Source: Pseudomonadota bacterium (GTDB lineage Bacteria > Pseudomonadota > Alphaproteobacteria > Rhizobiales > Rhizobiaceae). Taken from it: DNA of 64,000 nucleotides. Of this stretch, positions 60,311 through 64,000 are shown piece by piece. Both the position numbers and the translations under genes were made by a program. Each line of letters opens with the position of its first letter. The first letter of the stretch is position 1. The stretch lies in the NCBI GenBank assembly GCA_023451735.1, contig JAEXYH010000001.1, positions 1 through 64,000 of the forward strand. Direction: 5' to 3'. The notes below the pieces were generated by a model, which had not been told where the DNA came from, did no database searches, and saw nothing but the letters and a program-made list of their open reading frames with translations.

Positions 60311-61431
60311 GCCCGGCATCGCCAGGATACCGCCTGTTCCCAGTATCCTTCGGCGACCTTCCGGGTTGGGAAAAGGACGACCCCCGCGCCCTGTTCGATG
60401 CCATGGCGCGGTGTCTTTCCCATATAAGCACCATCAAGCCTTACCGCACAGGCTCTCTCGGCCTCACCGCGGACGATCTCCTGCCTCTTCTTATCACTGC
60501 CGGTGAACGATCGGCGAAAATGAGTGCAGCCGAGGCGCGGCTCTTTTTCCAAGAGATGTGCGTTCCGTTTCGCATTGAGCGGGACGATAGGCAAGCGGGT
60601 CTGGTAACCGCGTTTTACGAGCCGGAAGTCGACGTTTCCGCAGAAACCGACGACACCTTCACTCACCCTTTCTACTTCCGCCCGGGCGATCTGGTCGATC
60701 TCGACGAAAACAACCGCGCGGCAAATATGGACTCCGGCTACATGTTCGGTCGGATGACACCGGCCGGTGTGACCGAATATCCGGATCGCAAGGCGATCGA
60801 CCGAGGCTTTCTTGCAGGCCGCAATCTCGAAATTGCCTGGGCCCGGTCGAAGGTCGACGTCTTTTTCGCTCATATCCAGGGCGCCGCCAGGCTTCGTTAT
60901 CCCGATGGCAGCATCCGCCGGATCACTTATGCGGCAAAGGCAGGCCATCCGTTTTCACCGATCGGCAAGCTTCTGATCGATCTCGGTGAAATCGATCGCG
61001 AACAGATTTCGATGCAGAGCATCAGGAAATGGCTGGCAGAGAATCCGGCTAAGGTTGATGAAATTCTCTGGCATAACCGCTCCTATATCTTCTTCCGCGA
61101 TGCCGATGTCTCGCAAGACACGCTCGGCCCCGTCGCTGCGGCCAAGGTGCCGCTGGTTGCCGGGCGCTCGCTCGCCGTCGACCGGATGATCCACACATTC
61201 GGCTATCCGTTCTTCATCCATGCTCCGACGCTCATCCATCTCGATCATGGCCGGCCCTTTGCCAGGCTGATGCTGGCGCTTGATACCGGATCGGCTATTG
61301 TCGGCCCGAGCCGTGGTGATATCTTTACGGGCTCCGGATATGAGGCAGGCGAACTGGCCGGAACGGTCAGGAATGAAGCGGATTTTTACATTCTGATCCC
61401 CAAAGCGGCGGCAAGCAGGTTTGGAGCATGA
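60307..61431 (+). CDS. mltA: MltA-type membrane-bound lytic transglycosylase
   Basis: Glycan-strand-cleaving enzyme of the MltA (3D-domain) family. The 374-residue protein has VTAFYEPEVDVSAETDD (about 100-116), VFFAHIQGAARLRYPDG (about 184-200) and a C-terminal DPBB-like part with DRMIHTFGYPFFIH. The catalytic aspartate lies in RGDIFTGSG near 340. No signal peptide or lipobox is visible: the N-terminus is MSPASPGYRLFPVSFGDLPG. Overlaps with timA and smr (four bases each, ATGA) make the start firm. Confidence 0.9.
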   Translation: MSPASPGYRLFPVSFGDLPGWEKDDPRALFDAMARCLSHISTIKPYRTGSLGLTADDLLPLLITAGERSAKMSAAEARLFFQEMCVPFRIERDDRQAGLVTAFYEPEVDVSAETDDTFTHPFYFRPGDLVDLDENNRAANMDSGYMFGRMTPAGVTEYPDRKAIDRGFLAGRNLEIAWARSKVDVFFAHIQGAARLRYPDGSIRRITYAAKAGHPFSPIGKLLIDLGEIDREQISMQSIRKWLAENPAKVDEILWHNRSYIFFRDADVSQDTLGPVAAAKVPLVAGRSLAVDRMIHTFGYPFFIHAPTLIHLDHGRPFARLMLALDTGSAIVGPSRGDIFTGSGYEAGELAGTVRNEADFYILIPKAAASRFGA

Positions 61432-61991
61432 GCGGCGGGCGTAAACTCAATTCCGAGGAACGGATTCTCTGGGGCAAGGTTGCCAAGTCTACCCGTGCCT
61501 TTGCGGAACGCCGAAACGATCTTTTGGCTTTTGAAGCGGAAGAACTCGCTCGCGCAGTAGAATCCGAAAAATCGACCCCATCGCTACCGAGAGAAGTTTC
61601 GGAAAAACCGGCTGAGCCGATAAAGACATCGAAAAAACCGGCCGGCTACCACTATCCGCTGGAAAAGCCGACAAAGAAAAAGCTCGCCAAGGGCAGGTTG
61701 TCGATAGAAGCCCGCCTCGATCTCCATGGCATGTTTCAGGGCGAGGCGCACGATCTCCTTCTCGATTTCATCTACCGCGCTCACGAGCGAGGTCTGCGCC
61801 ACGTTCTTGTGATAACCGGTAAGGGCAGTTCGATGGGCAGCGAAGGCGCACTTCGTCGCGCAGTCCCGCTCTGGTTCTCAAAGGCTGAATTTCGCTTCCT
61901 GATTTCGTCCTATGAATGGGCGGCACGCCATCACGGCGGCGAGGGCGCTCTCTATGTGCGGCTGGCCCGCACCGAGAGGATTGAACGGTGA
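61428..61991 (+). CDS. Smr domain protein
   Basis: A 187-residue protein with a charged N-terminal region and a C-terminal Smr (MutS2-type) domain. The domain core is LDLHGMFQGEAHDLLLDFIY near 97 and ITGKGSSMGSEGALRRAVP near 128, with the conserved histidine and TGKG loop. RHHGGEGALYVRLAR near 166 closes it. Smr domains nick branched or double-stranded DNA or RNA. It is translationally coupled to mltA and to the following regulator. The substrate is unknown. Confidence 0.93.
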   Translation: MSGGRKLNSEERILWGKVAKSTRAFAERRNDLLAFEAEELARAVESEKSTPSLPREVSEKPAEPIKTSKKPAGYHYPLEKPTKKKLAKGRLSIEARLDLHGMFQGEAHDLLLDFIYRAHERGLRHVLVITGKGSSMGSEGALRRAVPLWFSKAEFRFLISSYEWAARHHGGEGALYVRLARTERIER

Positions 61992-62344
61992 CCCCGTTTG
62001 GTCAGGCGATGCGCGAACTTCGCCAGCGCAAGGGCGTCACCCAGCGTGTGTTGGCAAAGGCGATCGGCGTCACGCCTGCCTATCTTTCCGCTCTGGAGCA
62101 TGGCCACCGCGGACGGCCCACCTTCGAACTCCTTCAAAGGATTGCCGGCTATTTCAACATCATCTGGGATGAGGCGGATGATCTGTTCCGCCTGGCGGAT
62201 ACATCCGATCCGAAGGTCGTGATCGACACGTCGGGCCTGCCGCCCGACTATACGCTTCTTGCCAACCAACTGTCGAAACGGATTAGGACTTTGACGCCGG
62301 AGATGGTAGAAGAGATCAACAAGCTCCTGAAGAGCCCTCAATAG
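61988..62344 (+). CDS. XRE-family helix-turn-helix regulator
   Basis: A 118-residue protein with a helix-turn-helix of the Cro/C1 type: FGQAMRELRQRKGVTQRVLA and then KAIGVTPAYLSALEHGHRG (residues 4-42). No sensing domain is recognised, and the C-terminal part is short and leucine-rich. It starts at GTG 61988, overlapping the Smr stop by four bases, so it is expressed with timA-mltA-smr. It might autoregulate that operon. Its target is unknown. Confidence 0.9.
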   Translation: MTPFGQAMRELRQRKGVTQRVLAKAIGVTPAYLSALEHGHRGRPTFELLQRIAGYFNIIWDEADDLFRLADTSDPKVVIDTSGLPPDYTLLANQLSKRIRTLTPEMVEEINKLLKSPQ

Positions 62345-62397
62345 CCATTTTTCTCGGGAAGAACCACGGCTTTCCTGCCATAATGGTGTGCTCAACC

Positions 62398-62426
62398 TTT
62401 AGAAGCCGCCCGCGATTTCCTATATT
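62398..62426 (+). promoter_or_regulatory. Candidate gyrB promoter
   Basis: TTTAGA (62398-62403), 17 bases, then TATATT (62421-62426) gives a good -10 and a fair -35. It lies 61 bases ahead of gyrB, in the only clear gap between the XRE gene and gyrB. Inference from pattern only. Confidence 0.4.
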
Positions 62427-62486
62427 GAAAACGGAAAAAGCGGTGATTCGCGCGTCACCGAGAAGAACCAACCTGGAAGAAGCTGA

Positions 62487-64000
62487 ATGACCGATCTACC
62501 CGCCAGCGAAAATGGTGCGAGTGCAGAATATGGTGCCGATTCGATCAAGGTGCTGAAGGGCCTGGATGCCGTTCGCAAGCGCCCGGGCATGTATATCGGT
62601 GACACGGATGATGGTTCCGGCCTTCATCACATGGTTTATGAAGTCGTCGACAACGCGATCGATGAGGCGCTGGCAGGCCACGCCGACATCGTCACCGTGA
62701 CGCTCAATGCGGACGGCTCCGTCAGCGTGACCGACAACGGTCGCGGCATCCCGACGGACATCCACAAGGAAGAGGGCGTCTCGGCAGCGGAAGTCATCAT
62801 GACCCAGCTCCATGCCGGCGGTAAGTTCGACCAGAATTCCTACAAGGTTTCCGGTGGTCTGCACGGCGTCGGCGTGTCCGTCGTCAACGCCCTGTCTGTC
62901 TGGCTCAAGCTCAAGATCCGCCGTAACGGCAAGGTTCACGAGATCGCCTTCACCCATGGTGTTGCCGATGCGCCGCTGAAGGTGATCGGCGACTATGAAG
63001 GCCGTTCGGGCACGGAAGTCACCTTCCTCGCCAGCCCCGAAACCTTCACCATGACCGAGTTTGACTACAACACGCTCGAACATCGCCTGCGCGAACTGGC
63101 CTTCCTGAATTCCGGCGTCAGAATCCGGCTCACGGACCGCCGCAAGCCGGACGTCAGGGAAGAGGAGATGGTCTATGACGGCGGTCTCGAAGCCTTTGTC
63201 AGCTATCTCGACCGTGCGAAGAAGCCGCTGGTTGAAAAGCCGGTCGCCATCAAGGGCGAGAAGGACGGCATGACGGTGGAAGTCGCAATGTGGTGGAACG
63301 ACAGCTACCACGAAAACGTCCTCTGCTTCACAAACAACATCCCGCAGCGTGATGGCGGCACGCATATGGCCGGTTTCCGTGGTGCGTTGACGCGCCAGAT
63401 AACTTCCTATGCGGATACGTCTGGCATCATGAAGCGCGAAAAGGTCTCGCTGACCGGCGATGACTGCCGCGAAGGTCTGACTGCGGTTCTTTCGGTCAAG
63501 GTGCCGGATCCCAAATTCTCGTCGCAGACCAAGGACAAGCTGGTTTCCTCCGAAGTCCGCCCGGTCGTGGAAAGCCTCGTCAACGAAGCGCTCAGCTCGT
63601 GGCTTGAAGAGCATCCTGCCGAAGCCAAGGTTCTGGTCGGCAAGGTCGTCGAAGCCGCTGTCGCCCGTGAAGCCGCCCGCAAGGCACGCGAACTGACCCG
63701 CCGCAAGGGCGTTCTCGACATCGCCTCCCTGCCGGGCAAGCTGGCCGATTGCTCCGAGCGCGATCCTTCCAAGTCCGAAGTCTTTCTCGTCGAGGGCGAT
63801 AGCGCAGGCGGTTCTGCCAAGCAGGGTCGCTCTCGTGAAAATCAGGCGATCCTTCCGCTGCGCGGCAAGATCCTCAATGTCGAGCGTGCCCGTTTCGACA
63901 AGATGCTGTCGAGCCAGGAAATCGGCACGCTGATTACCGCGCTCGGCACATCGATCGGCAAGGACGAGTTCAACGCAGACAAGCTGCGTTACCACAAGAT
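62487..64000 (+). CDS. gyrB: DNA gyrase subunit B GyrB, partial
   Basis: ATPase subunit of gyrase, introducing negative supercoils. The gene runs off the right edge; about 504 codons are present. Visible are the GHKL ATPase motifs YEVVDNAIDEALAG (catalytic Glu52, Asn56) and DNGRGIPTDIHKEEG near 88, then the lid GGKFDQNSYKVSGGLHGVGV near 112. The Toprim motif EGDSAGGSAKQGRSRENQAI lies near 436. The start is ATG 62487, just after a GGAAGAAG ribosome-binding stretch. No dnaA or recF lies beside it, unlike the classic dnaA-dnaN-recF-gyrB order. Confidence 0.98.
   Translation, partial: MTDLPASENGASAEYGADSIKVLKGLDAVRKRPGMYIGDTDDGSGLHHMVYEVVDNAIDEALAGHADIVTVTLNADGSVSVTDNGRGIPTDIHKEEGVSAAEVIMTQLHAGGKFDQNSYKVSGGLHGVGVSVVNALSVWLKLKIRRNGKVHEIAFTHGVADAPLKVIGDYEGRSGTEVTFLASPETFTMTEFDYNTLEHRLRELAFLNSGVRIRLTDRRKPDVREEEMVYDGGLEAFVSYLDRAKKPLVEKPVAIKGEKDGMTVEVAMWWNDSYHENVLCFTNNIPQRDGGTHMAGFRGALTRQITSYADTSGIMKREKVSLTGDDCREGLTAVLSVKVPDPKFSSQTKDKLVSSEVRPVVESLVNEALSSWLEEHPAEAKVLVGKVVEAAVAREAARKARELTRRKGVLDIASLPGKLADCSERDPSKSEVFLVEGDSAGGSAKQGRSRENQAILPLRGKILNVERARFDKMLSSQEIGTLITALGTSIGKDEFNADKLRYHK

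Overview
This window is a gene-dense, high-GC stretch of core chromosome from an alphaproteobacterium, most likely a member of the Rhizobiaceae (Agrobacterium/Rhizobium type). The evidence is the gene set and order: mnmE-mnmG-rsmG-parA-parB beside hemJ-hemE, a replication-origin-like gap between hemE and a DUF299 gene, a TrcR (DUF1013) gene, an alphaproteobacterial LexA box of the form GTTC-N7-GTTC, a large about 1,590-residue NAD-glutamate dehydrogenase, and the timA-mltA-smr-gyrB run. No insertion sequence, phage, CRISPR array, toxin-antitoxin pair or defence island was seen. Almost every gene belongs to a recognisable family.

Layout, left to right. 1-6.7 kb, reverse strand: rplU-rpmA, two translationally coupled GNAT acetyltransferases, then obgE-proB-proA-nadD-rsfS (rsfS runs off the left edge and is partial). 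A tRNA-Ser(CGA) lies at 7.0 kb. 7.4-13.2 kb: the SOS mutagenesis cassette imuA-imuB-dnaE2, with a perfect LexA box just upstream of imuA. 13.4-15.3 kb: a small zinc-protease-like gene, a DUF1737/CitE-like pair and a small membrane protein. 15.4-20.7 kb: leuD, leuB, an unusual MHS-type transporter and asd. 20.9-28.8 kb: a lytic transglycosylase, a beta-carbonic anhydrase, the giant GDH and an Atg22-like MFS protein. 28.8-34.7 kb, reverse strand: htpX-rsmB-heparinase-purH. 34.8-41.2 kb: an SDHAF4-like gene, a secreted nuclease, acsA, trcR, a propionyl-CoA-synthetase-like gene and the yggS gene. 41.4-45.6 kb: leuS-lptE-holA. 45.7-54.3 kb, reverse strand: the parB/parA/rsmG/mnmG/mnmE block, rho, hemJ and hemE. 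54.3-54.7 kb: probable chromosomal oriC. 54.7-64 kb, mostly forward: DUF299 kinase regulator, maf-aroE-coaE-dnaQ, secB and fxsA (reverse), timA-mltA-smr-xre and a partial gyrB.

Functionally the right half is a chromosome-replication and segregation centre. It holds a candidate origin with DnaA boxes, the ParA/ParB partition proteins, three ParB-binding (parS) matches 5 to 16 kb from the origin, the clamp-loader subunit HolA, the DnaQ-like exonuclease and GyrB. The genes closest to the origin point away from it on both sides. The left half is housekeeping metabolism (proline, leucine, aspartate family, purine, glutamate catabolism, acetate/propionate activation) plus the damage-inducible translesion polymerase operon.

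The best second-look items are the origin and parS architecture, including two coding parS sites that use the same reading frame and give V-S-R-E-T. Others are the LexA-controlled imu cassette with its long imuA/imuB overlap, a transporter with an about 190-residue periplasmic insert, and a MltA-type lytic transglycosylase without a visible signal peptide. I did not find convincing evidence of a wholly undescribed system.
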